DNA from: Spirochaetota bacterium
GTDB taxonomy: Bacteria; Spirochaetota; UBA4802; UBA5550
NCBI GenBank assembly: GCA_016929135.1
Contig: JAFGJK010000085.1
Span: 1 to 52,240, forward strand
Reading direction: 5' to 3'
Length of the DNA: 52,240 nt
The notes under the pieces are model-generated. The model was not told where the DNA came from. It searched no databases and saw nothing but the letters and a program-made list of their open reading frames with translations. This document shows, in pieces, positions 9,044 to 17,896 of this stretch. The position numbers were made by a program, and so were the translations under genes. The first letter of the stretch is position 1. Each line of letters begins with the position of its first letter.

Positions 9044-10915
9044 ATGAAAAGACATGTTATCTGCTTAAGCTATGTAATCGGGGCGTGCCTGTACTTACTG
9101 CTGGCCAGCGGAGAGGGGAGAGCCTCCGAGATTCAGGGGGATATCGTATCGGTTAGGCTCTACCAGAATCAGGCGATGATCACCCGTTCGGCGAAGGTAT
9201 CGCTGAAGGAGGGGATAAATAAAATCATCGTCACGGGACTGCCGCCTCAGATGTACGACTGGTCCGTCCGGGGGAAACTCCCCGTTAATTTCACAGGAAA
9301 GATACAGTCGGTGGAGGTGTCGAAGCATGCACTGACCCAAAAAAGGCGCAACAAGATACTGGAGATCGAGGAAAAGCTCGAGGCGCTCCGTGACAGGGAC
9401 CAGGTGATGCTGGACGATCTAAAAAGCATTGCCTCGCAGGAGCGTTTTCTTGAATCGGTGATGGGCTTCACCGGCACGGTCGCGGCCAAGGAGATTACCA
9501 CAGGGGCGCCGCAGGTGTCGGTATGGGACGGGACACTCAACTACGTGAAGAACAGGATGCGGGAGCTCCACCGTGATAAGAGGAAGATCGAGGGGAGCCG
9601 TGAGGAGCTGGGAAAGGAGATCCAGAAATGGGAATTTGAGCTATCCCAGGCCGGAGGGAGCAGGTATTACAACGCCTACCAGGCGATGAACAGGTCATTG
9701 ATAGGCAACAGGTCGAGGCTGGAGGTTCAGCACTTCGACAGGGCGGCCCAGGAATACGGTGAACGGGATCGGCTCCTGAAGAATCCCGAGGGGACCATTG
9801 ATTACGAGAAGCGGGTGGAGATTGCGGTGTATGCCGGCGCGGCGACGAGATCCTCCATCGAGCTCACCTATATCATCCCCAATACCAGGTGGGGGATGAA
9901 GTACGACATACGGGCCAGCGAGAGCGACAGGAACGTCACCATGTCGATGTTCGCGGACATCTACCAGAAGACAGGGGAGGACTGGGACGCGGTGAACCTC
10001 TTCCTCTCCACCGGCCAGCCGGTTCACTCCATCGCCCAGCCGACGATCGGGAAGTGGATCCTGGATATTGGCCGCATCGCCCTCGCCAGACGGCCGCAGT
10101 CGCGGACCATATTCGGCGGCGCTGCCGGGATGAGAGATAGGGAAATGCCCGCCGCTGAGGAACGAGATGCCGATGAACTCTCATCGACCGAGAAGGAAAG
10201 GGAGGGAAATGCGCCGACGTCGGTTATTGAAAAACGGGGTGTTAATTTCGAGGTGGCCATGCCCCTCAAGCAAACGATCCCATCCTCGGAGCGCTACCAG
10301 AAGAAGATGATCCGGGACTTCGCCCTCATCGGGAGGGGAAACGCCGGAGGCCAGAAGGAGAGCCCGGTGCGTTTTTTCTACGAGCTCTTCCCCTCGGAGA
10401 CTCGGGACGGGTTCCTGAAGGTAGCCGTGAAAAACACCACGTCGCTCCCCTGGCTCGAGGGTGAGGCGCAGATTTTCCTCGAAAACGAATTCATGGGGAA
10501 GGCCACGATCCCCTTCACGGCACAGGGGAAGGAACAGGAGATCGTTCTGGGCATTGAGAACAGGGTGTCGGCGAACAAGGAGCTGGTGAAGAAATTCGAG
10601 GATAACGCGGGGCTCTTCGGCGGGCGCCGAAGGATACTCTACCAGTACCGGATCACGTTGCAGAACGATTTCTCCGAGGCGAAGGAGGCGGTGCTCTTTG
10701 ACGCCATCCCGGTCTCGCGTAACAAGCAGGTGGAAGTGGCCATGGAGAACCTGACGCTCCCCTTCCTGAAGGACGATGAGACGGTGAAGGGAGTACCCTA
10801 CAGCCAGGGGATCAGGAAGTGGACCTTCACGCTGAACCCCTACGAGAAGCGTGAGATCTCCTATGACCTGGTAGTGACCTTCGATAAGAACGTGTCGGTA
10901 TCCGGCCTTCGATAG
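9044..10915 (+). CDS. DUF4140/DUF4139 (MuiA-like) exported protein
   Basis: The 623-residue protein begins with a signal peptide (MKRHVICLSYVIGACLYLLLASGEG, cleavage near ASEIQG). The N-terminal section (VRLYQNQAMITRSAKVSL, GLPPQMYDWSVRG) matches DUF4140. A charged coiled-coil-like section lies at about 100-230, and the C-terminal half matches DUF4139, a β-rich domain (ELTYIIPNTRWGMKYDIR, DWDAVNLFLSTGQP and later ITLQNDFSEAKE). Family members are called mucoidy inhibitor A, but their biochemical role is unsettled; an envelope or surface function is likely. The start is fixed by AAGGAG six bases before the ATG at 9044; an ATG at 9020 would add nine residues ahead of the signal peptide. It is not obviously in an operon with pyruvate kinase downstream. 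Confidence 0.85.
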   Translation: MKRHVICLSYVIGACLYLLLASGEGRASEIQGDIVSVRLYQNQAMITRSAKVSLKEGINKIIVTGLPPQMYDWSVRGKLPVNFTGKIQSVEVSKHALTQKRRNKILEIEEKLEALRDRDQVMLDDLKSIASQERFLESVMGFTGTVAAKEITTGAPQVSVWDGTLNYVKNRMRELHRDKRKIEGSREELGKEIQKWEFELSQAGGSRYYNAYQAMNRSLIGNRSRLEVQHFDRAAQEYGERDRLLKNPEGTIDYEKRVEIAVYAGAATRSSIELTYIIPNTRWGMKYDIRASESDRNVTMSMFADIYQKTGEDWDAVNLFLSTGQPVHSIAQPTIGKWILDIGRIALARRPQSRTIFGGAAGMRDREMPAAEERDADELSSTEKEREGNAPTSVIEKRGVNFEVAMPLKQTIPSSERYQKKMIRDFALIGRGNAGGQKESPVRFFYELFPSETRDGFLKVAVKNTTSLPWLEGEAQIFLENEFMGKATIPFTAQGKEQEIVLGIENRVSANKELVKKFEDNAGLFGGRRRILYQYRITLQNDFSEAKEAVLFDAIPVSRNKQVEVAMENLTLPFLKDDETVKGVPYSQGIRKWTFTLNPYEKREISYDLVVTFDKNVSVSGLR

Positions 10916-10981
10916 CCAGCCGAATACCGGTTGACAGGTGCTCAATCTCGTGCGACTCTGTGACCGCACTGGAGGAGATGC

Positions 10982-12727
10982 ATGAGGAAGACAAAGATAG
11001 TGTGCACCCTGGGACCGGCCACGGATGACGAGCGGGTTCTCTGCGACCTTCTGGGGCGGGGGATGGATGTGGCCAGGCTCAATTTTTCCCACGGATCGCA
11101 CGAGGAGCACCAGAAGCGGGCGGAGACGGTAAAGAGGCTCAGGTCAGAGATGGGGCTGCATACCGCCCTGCTTCTCGACACGAAGGGGCCGGAGATACGG
11201 CTCGGGAAGTTCGAGACCGGGTCCGCCCAGCTGGTACCGGGGGAAATCTTCGTGCTCACCACAGAGGAGATACAGGGGAACGAGAGAATCGCCTCGGTGA
11301 GTTACAAGAACCTCCCACGGGACGTGAAAATCGGCGACAGGATACTCATCGCGGACGGTCTCATCGAGCTGCGGGTGCAGTCGACGACGGATACCGAGGT
11401 ACGGTGTGCGGTGGTGAACGGCGGACCCGTCGGGAACAACAAAGGGATGAACGTGCCCGGCGTGAGGATCGGTCAGCCCTTCATAAGCGACAGGGACAGG
11501 GATGATCTCCGGTTCGCCGTGCGGAACGATTTTGACCTCATCGCCGCCTCCTTCACCAGGAGCGCCGTGGACGTGAAGGAGATGCGGGGCTTTCTCGATT
11601 CCCAGGACGGTTCCAATATCAAGATTATCGCGAAGATTGAAAACAGGGACGGCGTCAACAACGTCGATGAGATCCTCACCGTCGCTGACGGCATCATGGT
11701 GGCGCGGGGTGACATGGGGGTTGAGATCCCCTTCGAGGAACTCCCCCATATTCAGAAGAAGATCATAAGGGCCTGTGTGTCCGCGGGGAAACCGGTGATC
11801 ACTGCAACGCAGATGCTGGAATCCATGGTGAACAATCCACGGCCCACAAGGGCCGAGATCACCGACGTAGCCAACGCGATCTATGACGGTACCAGCGCCA
11901 TCATGCTGTCCGGCGAGACCTCAATCGGGAAGCACCCGGTGGAGGCGGTGGCCACCATGGCCCTCATCGCGGAGGAGACCGAAAAATCAATAGACTACAA
12001 TCAGCTGTTCGAGAGGACGCAGCACACAATCTCCAACAGCGTCACCAACGCTATCAGCCATGCCACCTGTTCGACCGCGCTGTCGCTCAATGCCGCGGCA
12101 ATCATCGCCGTAACGCAGTCCGGCTATACTGCGCGGATGGTCTCGAAGTACCGTCCGGGTTGCCCGATCATCGCCAACACCGTCGATGAGAAGGTACAGC
12201 GGCAGCTTTCCCTTCTCTGGGGCGTGAAACCGGTGTGCGTGGAAAGGAAAGAGAGCACTGACGAGATATTCCGGCAGGCCATCGAGAAGTCCCTGGCGAC
12301 GGGAATCATCGGTGAGGGGGATCTGGTGGTGATCGCTGGAGGGCTCCTGGCGAACATCAGCGGTACCACGAACACCATTCGCGTTTACATGGTTGGCGAC
12401 GTACTGATCAGGGGAACGGGGGGGAACGAACACGTGGCCCGGGGGATACTCAGGGTGGCGGAAGGTACCGATTCGCTATCCGTGGATTTCAATTCCGGAG
12501 ATATCGCAGTCGTTGCGAACACCACCGACGAACTACTCCCCCTGCTGAAGCACGCCGGTGGGATCATTTCCGAAGAGCCGGTCAGGGATTCCAAGGCGCT
12601 GGTGGTGGGGAGGACGCTGGGAATACCGGTAATCGTGGAGGCGGTCGGCGCCACGAGGATATTGAGAAGCGGCATCACCGCCACACTCAATGCCAGGGAG
12701 GGTATTGTCTACAGCGGCCTGAAATGA
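10982..12727 (+). CDS. pyk: Pyruvate kinase with extra C-terminal domain
   Basis: This 581-residue enzyme transfers phosphate from phosphoenolpyruvate to ADP in the last step of glycolysis. Visible signatures include KIVCTLGPAT at the N-terminus, RLNFSHGSHEEH, LLLDTKGPEIRLG, the substrate-binding IIAKIENRDGVNNVDEIL and VARGDMGVEIPFEELP, then ITATQMLESM and AIMLSGETSIGKHPVEAV. The last ~100 residues form the extra C-terminal domain known from Bacillus-type enzymes, related to the phosphohistidine domain of PEP-utilising enzymes, here with GRTLGIPVIVEA. The TSHAA-type histidine motif of that domain is absent. GGAGGAG upstream supports the ATG at 10982. A TTGACA lies at 10931, but no convincing -10 follows. 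The gene converges on ruvA, leaving 35 bp between stops. Confidence 0.97.
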   Translation: MRKTKIVCTLGPATDDERVLCDLLGRGMDVARLNFSHGSHEEHQKRAETVKRLRSEMGLHTALLLDTKGPEIRLGKFETGSAQLVPGEIFVLTTEEIQGNERIASVSYKNLPRDVKIGDRILIADGLIELRVQSTTDTEVRCAVVNGGPVGNNKGMNVPGVRIGQPFISDRDRDDLRFAVRNDFDLIAASFTRSAVDVKEMRGFLDSQDGSNIKIIAKIENRDGVNNVDEILTVADGIMVARGDMGVEIPFEELPHIQKKIIRACVSAGKPVITATQMLESMVNNPRPTRAEITDVANAIYDGTSAIMLSGETSIGKHPVEAVATMALIAEETEKSIDYNQLFERTQHTISNSVTNAISHATCSTALSLNAAAIIAVTQSGYTARMVSKYRPGCPIIANTVDEKVQRQLSLLWGVKPVCVERKESTDEIFRQAIEKSLATGIIGEGDLVVIAGGLLANISGTTNTIRVYMVGDVLIRGTGGNEHVARGILRVAEGTDSLSVDFNSGDIAVVANTTDELLPLLKHAGGIISEEPVRDSKALVVGRTLGIPVIVEAVGATRILRSGITATLNAREGIVYSGLK

Positions 12728-12762
12728 CCGTCGGCGACCGGACGGAGGGATACCGGAACCGG

Positions 12763-13347
12763 TCAGCCGGAAATCTGCTTGAGGGCCTCTTTTATTATCC
12801 CCTCGATCTTGAGGTGGGGTGATTTTTTGTGTATTTCGGAGACGATCTTCGCTGACCGTGACTCCTCGAATCCCAGGGAGACCAGCGCGTCGATTGCGTC
12901 CCGGTACCACAGGTCGGCGCTCACCTGTTCCCCTGAGAGCGTCTCAAGTTTCTTCTGTTTGCGTTTCAGTTCGAAGATCAGTTTATCCGCCTTGCTCTTT
13001 CCGATGCCGGGAATGCCGATGAGCATCGATGAATCCTCTGTGGCGACGGCCTGGATGATCCGCTCGATGGAGAGCCCCGAGAGTATCGACAGCGCCATGG
13101 CCGGGCCGATGCCGCTTATCGAAAGGAGCATGGAGAAGATGTCCCTGTCCCGCTCCCTGTGGAAGCCGAAGAGTCGCATGCTCTCCTCACGGTGCATCGT
13201 GTAGACGAAAAGGGACGCGTCGTTTTTGTCCCTCAAGAATTCGAAGGTCGCGATGGGTATTGAAAGAGAGTATCCCACGCCGTGCACATCGAGGATGAGC
13301 TCTGTGGGTTTGAGGCTCTCGACAGAGCCGGTCAGCTTTGCGATCAC
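12763..13347 (-). CDS. ruvA: Holliday junction branch migration protein RuvA
   Basis: This 194-residue protein has the typical RuvA length and order. An OB-fold N-terminal domain (MIAKLTGSVESLKPTELILDVHGVGYSLSIP) is followed by two helix-hairpin-helix motifs (LLSISGIGPAMALSILSG and LIGIPGIGKSKADKLIFELK) and, after a linker, the small C-terminal domain that contacts RuvB (ALVSLGFEESRSAKIVSEI). RuvA tetramers bind four-way DNA junctions and load the RuvB motor during recombinational repair. The start codon is GTG with a GAGAGGTAA element upstream. ruvB and ruvC are not adjacent, so the usual ruvAB pairing is broken here. Confidence 0.97.
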   Translation of the reverse strand: MIAKLTGSVESLKPTELILDVHGVGYSLSIPIATFEFLRDKNDASLFVYTMHREESMRLFGFHRERDRDIFSMLLSISGIGPAMALSILSGLSIERIIQAVATEDSSMLIGIPGIGKSKADKLIFELKRKQKKLETLSGEQVSADLWYRDAIDALVSLGFEESRSAKIVSEIHKKSPHLKIEGIIKEALKQISG

Positions 13348-13370
13348 GTCCGGTTACCTCTCGGTGGAAT

Positions 13371-13398
13371 TTGTTAGCATGAAATTTACGGGTGTCAA
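13371..13398 (-). promoter_or_regulatory. Putative promoter of ruvA
   Basis: Read on the minus strand, TTGACA (13393-13398) is followed after 16 bp by TAACAA (13371-13376), 24 bp ahead of the GTG start. The -35 is perfect and the -10 only partial. It sits in the 100-bp gap between ruvA and the SpoIIE-type phosphatase gene. Confidence 0.45.
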
Positions 13399-13448
13399 TC
13401 AATATATTGACGGCGGGGAGAATCTCGAAGCCACGGCGATCCTGGCGC

Positions 13449-14798
13449 TCAAAGGATTTCCATGCCGATGATACACAGGTCATCGCTGTAATTCTCATCG
13501 CCCTTGAAATGGATCAGCTCCCTGTCGATGGTATCGATGAAGTCGTGAATTGGAAGGGCGGCATGCTTGACGCAGATTTCATTGCGCAGTATTTTTTCAA
13601 AGGATTCCCCGGATCCGTCTGTCGCCTCGGTGATGCCGTCGGTGTAGAAGACTACCTTGTCCCCCGCCTCCAGTTGGAACCGCTTCTCATCAAGGTCGAT
13701 TGAATCCATCAGGCCGATGCAGCGCCCGGCCCCGACGAGGTCCGAGACCGATCCATTGCGGATCAGGAGCGGATAGGTGTGGCCGGCACGGGCCCCCAGG
13801 AGGGTCCGGGTCCCCTGATCGTATATGCCGTAGAATGCGGTGATATAATTCCCCTCGGTCTGCAGCATGATCTTATCGTTGATATACTGGAGCATCGAGC
13901 GGGGGGAGCACCGCTCGGTGTAGGCGGTATTGATGAGGGTCTTTAGCATGCTCGTGATCAGCGCGGCGGGGACGCCGTGACCGGCCACGTCACCGATGAA
14001 TATGCCGAGCCGGTTCTCTTCATCGAATACTATGAAATCGTAAAAATCGCCTCCCACCTGGGCCAGGGGCTTGTAGATGGCGTGGAGCCGAACGCCGGGG
14101 AAGGGGGGGACGTTGCGGGGTATAAGGCAGAGCTGAATTTTTTTTGCCAGCTGGAGCTCCATCGACATCTGCTCGCTCTTCTCCTGCAGCAGGAAATTCT
14201 GGTGCTCGGTTATCTTTTTATATCGGTATTCGTTGAATCGGAGGCGGTCCTGTATTTCAGACATTATCAGGCATGCCACGAATACGATCAAAGGGTTCCC
14301 CATGTAGTTCAGCTCCGAGCGGGGGAGGTCATGGGAGATGAACAGGGCCGGTATAAAATAGAGCGAGGGGAGAAGGCAAACAGACGCAAAGTACAGGGCT
14401 CCTTCCCTGGTTAGAAGGAACACGCAGAGGATCCCCACGATCATTGAGTTCGCCGCGATGTAGTAATTGCCTGTCCCGACGAACATGAGCAGCCTGCCCC
14501 AGCTCATGGTGACGATCGATGTGAGGAGCAGAAAGAAGACGGTATTGACCGCGATTGTGAATTTTTTCAACGGGGAGAAGACCAGCAGTACAATGGCCCC
14601 GAGCGTTGACAGGGGGACCAATCTCCAGTAAAAGGATTCAATGGGATATCTGTTGTAGTACAGATCGAAGCATATGACATACAGAATGAAGAGGATGCCG
14701 GCCAACGAGGCCTTTTGTAAAAATGAAACGATGCGCCGCCGGTTCTCCATCCGGTACAGGGACTTGATGCTGCCATTGTATCTATTATCGGTTTCCAT
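13449..14798 (-). CDS. Membrane-bound SpoIIE-type (PP2C) serine phosphatase
   Basis: The protein has about 449 residues. Six hydrophobic segments fill the first ~190 residues, a short coiled-coil linker (EKSEQMSMELQLAKKIQ) follows, and the C-terminal ~240 residues form a SpoIIE/RsbU-type PP2C phosphatase. Its metal-binding motifs are visible: GGDFYDF, GDVAGHGVPAALIT, FYTDGITEA and the terminal DDLCIIGMEI. Such enzymes dephosphorylate anti-sigma-factor antagonists in partner-switching pathways, and membrane-linked versions are common in spirochaetes. The stimulus is unknown; the membrane part is not a recognised sensor. No anti-anti-sigma factor or kinase lies nearby. The start is uncertain: ATG at 14798 is preferred, with TTG at 14843 and ATG at 14750 as alternatives, none with a clear ribosome-binding site. 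Confidence 0.88.
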   Translation of the reverse strand: METDNRYNGSIKSLYRMENRRRIVSFLQKASLAGILFILYVICFDLYYNRYPIESFYWRLVPLSTLGAIVLLVFSPLKKFTIAVNTVFFLLLTSIVTMSWGRLLMFVGTGNYYIAANSMIVGILCVFLLTREGALYFASVCLLPSLYFIPALFISHDLPRSELNYMGNPLIVFVACLIMSEIQDRLRFNEYRYKKITEHQNFLLQEKSEQMSMELQLAKKIQLCLIPRNVPPFPGVRLHAIYKPLAQVGGDFYDFIVFDEENRLGIFIGDVAGHGVPAALITSMLKTLINTAYTERCSPRSMLQYINDKIMLQTEGNYITAFYGIYDQGTRTLLGARAGHTYPLLIRNGSVSDLVGAGRCIGLMDSIDLDEKRFQLEAGDKVVFYTDGITEATDGSGESFEKILRNEICVKHAALPIHDFIDTIDRELIHFKGDENYSDDLCIIGMEIL

Positions 14799-15020
14799 TG
14801 TGCCAGTTGTGCAGAGTGAAGGGGCACCGGTAATATTTGTCAATCATTAACAATCAATTCCAAATAACAGATAACAACGTTCAACCCAACAAAATTGTTT
14901 GATATGAGTCGAAAACGCCTGTGTGCATAAGTATTGCCGGGGGAGGGTTGCTCCCCTTCCCCTTTTATGTGCAGTGGGCGATTTTTTCGTGTAGAGGGTA
15001 AAAAATTAATGGCAGGGGGC

Positions 15021-15048
15021 TTGACATTTGAAAAATGGTGATTATATT
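15021..15048 (+). promoter_or_regulatory. Promoter of the TetR-efflux operon
   Basis: A perfect TTGACA (15021-15026) and TATATT (15043-15048) are 16 bp apart. The rest of the ~300-bp divergent region (14799-15097) is AT-rich and holds no gene. The repeats just downstream, at the expected transcription start, make it likely that the TetR protein represses this promoter. Confidence 0.65.
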
Positions 15049-15052
15049 TAAA

Positions 15053-15085
15053 TAAACGGTTAGTTTAACTGAATATTTAGTTTAA
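15053..15085 (+). promoter_or_regulatory. Candidate TetR operator: inverted and direct repeats over the transcription start
   Basis: TAAAC-GGTTA-GTTTA (15053-15067) is an inverted repeat with 5-bp arms. The element TTAGTTTAA occurs at 15060-15068 and again at 15077-15085, 17 bp apart. The repeats begin 4 bp after the -10 box and end 12 bp before the tetR start codon, where an autorepressor would be expected to bind. Binding is inferred from position and symmetry only. Confidence 0.5.
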
Positions 15086-15097
15086 AAGAGAAGCATT

Positions 15098-15706
15098 ATG
15101 GGTGATGACAAATCAGAAGACAGGATACTGAGAGCGGCTCAGAAGGAATTCGCGCAGCACGGGTTCGACGGTGCGCGCATCGACAGGATCGCAAAGAGGG
15201 CCGGCATCAACAAGGCCATGATCTATTACTATTACAAGAACAAGGAATCGCTATACGAGAAGATACTTAAGATCCTCTACACTGAACTGTACCATCACCT
15301 GAAGAGCGTCATCCCCACTGACCGGAATCCTGACGAACAGCTTCTGGCCACGGTGTCGAGTTTTATGGACCATATCAACAGCGTGGATGAGAATTATATC
15401 CGCATAATGCTCAGGGAGATCGGTAGCGGTGGTAAATACTTCAAGAAGGTGGCGTTGCCGAATCTCCTCATCCCGATGTTTTCCCTGGTGGCGGGTATTT
15501 TTGAAGACGGCAAAAAACAGGGATATCTGAAGGATCTTAACACCTACTACACCTTTCTCACGGTGGTGGGATCGGTGGTCATCTTCAACGCCATCAGAAT
15601 GACCATCGGCGATACGGATTTAGGGAAGACCCTGTTTAAGGGTGATTGCAAGGGGGATTACAAAAAGAATTTTATCACCGTACTCACGGAAGGCATATTG
15701 AAATGA
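15098..15706 (+). CDS. TetR/AcrR-family transcriptional regulator
   Basis: The 202-residue protein has the classical N-terminal TetR helix-turn-helix: ILRAAQKEFAQHGFDGARID, then IAKRAGINKAMIYYYYKNKESLYEKIL, covering about residues 10-55. The remaining ~145 residues are the helical ligand-binding and dimerisation domain, which differs between family members. It is the first gene of a seven-gene efflux operon and lies 10 bp before the TolC-like gene. It probably represses its own operon until an effector of the pump, or a related compound, binds. The AGAGAAG upstream is a fair ribosome-binding site. The organisation parallels the E. coli CecR (YbiH)-YbhGFSR unit. Confidence 0.93.
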   Translation: MGDDKSEDRILRAAQKEFAQHGFDGARIDRIAKRAGINKAMIYYYYKNKESLYEKILKILYTELYHHLKSVIPTDRNPDEQLLATVSSFMDHINSVDENYIRIMLREIGSGGKYFKKVALPNLLIPMFSLVAGIFEDGKKQGYLKDLNTYYTFLTVVGSVVIFNAIRMTIGDTDLGKTLFKGDCKGDYKKNFITVLTEGILK

Positions 15707-15716
15707 GGGAACCGCG

Positions 15717-17090
15717 ATGAGAACGAGAATCATACCACTCATGATGCTGATCGGCCTTATCCTGTGTCATACTGGGCCTACGCTTGCACAGGATTCAGTA
15801 CAAACCGAACCAATCAGCCTCACCACGGCAATCGAGATGGCCCTGAAAAACAACAGTGAATACAGGCTCTCCCTGCATGAGCAGAAGATAGCCCGGGAAA
15901 AGGTCAACGAGGTATGGGGGACGATCTTCCCCTCCCTGGAATCCGAGGCGGCGCTGATAAGACAGTATGCGGAGATGGGGCTGCTGAGCACCTCGGAGGG
16001 GCAGTACGACATCAAGGTCGTCCAGGTGAAGTTCGGTTTCAATCCAGGGAGCTTCTATCATTCCCTGAGGGCATCGAAGACCGGGTACAGGGCGGCAGTG
16101 GAGAAGTCGCGGCGTATCAGGAACAACCTCATCTACAATACCATCAAGAGCTACTTCAACATCATCCTGAGCAAGGAGGCGATCGATCTCAGAAAAAGCG
16201 CCATCATCTTTCTGGATGAAAACCTGAAGAATGTGGAAAACCAGTACAAGACCGGTTCGGTGCCGCGGTACGATCTCCTGCAGGCCAAGGTGAAGCTTCA
16301 GAGTCAGGAGCCCTATCTTATCGAGGCCAGGAACAACCACAAGCTGGCGATCGATTTCTTTAATTACACCCTCGGAGTGGAGGGATCGCGGTACACCGCC
16401 GATGCAGGCACCCTGGCGCATCCGGAAAATCCCGGCGAAAAGGGGAGCACCGAGGAGAGGATCGACGTACTGACCCGGGATGCGATGAAGAACAGGCCGG
16501 AGATACTGCTCCTCAAGATGAAGCGTGAAGGGGCCGAGGATGCGCGCGGCGCCTACCGGTCCATGTATCTCTGGCCGGTATTCACCGCCGGCGGAGCATA
16601 CGGCTTCAACAAGAATCTCGTTACGAAGAGCAATCTCTCGTCGATTCTGGGCGACAGGGACTGGCAGCAGAACTGGCAGGTGCGAATCGCCGCGACGTAC
16701 CGCTGGGGGGCGCTTCTCCCGATGGACACCTATAAGGTGAAGGAGCGACAGGAGGAGCTGGCGATGAAAAAGGCGGAGATGGAGCTGGATCGGCTGAACC
16801 GGGCGATCGCAATATCCATAAAATCGTCGTATTACAATCTCGTCTCTTCCTATGAGAGGATTCTCGCCCACCGGGAGAGCGTCGAAACTGCCACAGAGGG
16901 GCTCCGCATAGCCAGGGAGAGCAGCCGGGCCGGCGTGATAAAGAACTCGGACCTTCTGGCAGCGCAGTTCGCCCTGACCAAAGCGAAGATCGGGTATATC
17001 AACGCGGTGAACAAGTACTATCTGTCCCTGGCGAGCCTGCAGAAGGAGACGGGAGTGGAAAACTATCAGATGCTCATGCAAGGAGAATAA
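15717..17090 (+). CDS. TolC-family outer-membrane efflux protein
   Basis: The 457-residue protein starts with a signal peptide (MRTRIIPLMMLIGLILCHTGPTLAQ) and has the repeated helical layout of the outer membrane efflux protein family. The first repeat contains LTTAIEMALKNNSEYRLSLHEQKIAREKVNEVWG and NQYKTGSVPRYDLLQAKVKL; the second contains TRDAMKNRPEILLLK and ESSRAGVIKNSDLLAAQFALTKA. It should form the trimeric channel-tunnel that carries substrates from the periplasm through the outer membrane. The adaptor gene starts 2 bp after its stop, so this operon supplies its own exit duct rather than sharing a housekeeping TolC. Confidence 0.92.
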   Translation: MRTRIIPLMMLIGLILCHTGPTLAQDSVQTEPISLTTAIEMALKNNSEYRLSLHEQKIAREKVNEVWGTIFPSLESEAALIRQYAEMGLLSTSEGQYDIKVVQVKFGFNPGSFYHSLRASKTGYRAAVEKSRRIRNNLIYNTIKSYFNIILSKEAIDLRKSAIIFLDENLKNVENQYKTGSVPRYDLLQAKVKLQSQEPYLIEARNNHKLAIDFFNYTLGVEGSRYTADAGTLAHPENPGEKGSTEERIDVLTRDAMKNRPEILLLKMKREGAEDARGAYRSMYLWPVFTAGGAYGFNKNLVTKSNLSSILGDRDWQQNWQVRIAATYRWGALLPMDTYKVKERQEELAMKKAEMELDRLNRAIAISIKSSYYNLVSSYERILAHRESVETATEGLRIARESSRAGVIKNSDLLAAQFALTKAKIGYINAVNKYYLSLASLQKETGVENYQMLMQGE

Positions 17091-17092
17091 CG

Positions 17093-17896
17093 ATGGACAG
17101 GAAGAAAATGATACCCCTGGCGATTATCGTGCTGGCGCTGACCCTTTCAATCCTCTATTTCGAGGTGTTCCGGCACCTTTTCATCGACGACAGCAGGATC
17201 GAGGGCTCCGGCACCATCGAGGTGACCGAGATAGATATTGGAAGCAAGATCGCGGGACGGGTCACCTTCATTTCGAAGAATGAGGGGGAAAGGGTCGCGC
17301 GGGGCGAGACGGTTGCCAGGCTGGACAGCGACGAGCTGGACGCACAGCGGCTCTCGGTGGCCGCCTATCTGAATAACGCCAGGAGTAACATGGAACGAGT
17401 GGAGAAGCTCTTCAGGGCCGGTTCCGTCTCCCGGAAGGACTACGATCAGATGGTCACCGCCTTCAGAGTGGCCAAGGCGAACAACGAGCTGGTGAACGCC
17501 ACGATCGAGAACGCCGTGATCATCTCCCCGGTAAACGGCATCGTCATGGAGAAGAATCTGGAGGTGGGGGAGATGGCCTTCCCGGGAACCCCGGTGCTGA
17601 CCGTGGCCGATCTGACAAAGGCCTGGATCAAGATCTATGTAACGCAGCCAAATCTTGGTTTCATCAAGCTGGGTCAGAAGGCCTCGGTCTTCATCGACTC
17701 CTACCCCCAGAAGGCCTTCCCCGGGCGGGTGGTGGCGGTATCCAATCGGGCCGAGTTCACCCCGAAGACGATAGAGACGAAAGACGAGCGGACCAAGCTG
17801 ATGTTTGCGATAAAGATCGCAGTGGACAATCCCGACCTCATCCTGAAACCGGGGATGCCGGCGGACGCGATCATCATGGTGGAGAAAAAACGGTGA
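17093..17896 (+). CDS. HlyD-family periplasmic adaptor (membrane fusion protein)
   Basis: The 267-residue protein has one N-terminal membrane helix (IPLAIIVLALTLSILYFEVF) and a periplasmic part with a split lipoyl/barrel-sandwich domain: GSKIAGRVTFISKNEGERVARGETVARLDSDEL on one side and the AVIISPVNGIVMEKNLEVGE half near 140-165. The hairpin between them is short. A β-barrel domain follows (AWIKIYVTQPNLGFIKLGQKASV). It should bridge the ABC transporter in the inner membrane and the TolC-like channel. The layout resembles YbhG/YhiI. Its last bases overlap the GTG start of the ATPase gene by 4 nt, which suggests coupled translation. Confidence 0.92.
   Translation: MDRKKMIPLAIIVLALTLSILYFEVFRHLFIDDSRIEGSGTIEVTEIDIGSKIAGRVTFISKNEGERVARGETVARLDSDELDAQRLSVAAYLNNARSNMERVEKLFRAGSVSRKDYDQMVTAFRVAKANNELVNATIENAVIISPVNGIVMEKNLEVGEMAFPGTPVLTVADLTKAWIKIYVTQPNLGFIKLGQKASVFIDSYPQKAFPGRVVAVSNRAEFTPKTIETKDERTKLMFAIKIAVDNPDLILKPGMPADAIIMVEKKR

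Noticed and set aside
10181..11110. A 309-codon minus-strand frame across the end of the DUF4139 gene and the start of pyk
   Set aside because: It crosses two well-supported genes and their ribosome-binding site, and its translation shows no domain.
15795..17081. A 428-codon open frame antisense to the TolC-family gene
   Set aside because: TolC motifs and a signal peptide are on the plus strand, within a closely spaced operon; the antisense frame has no recognisable domain.
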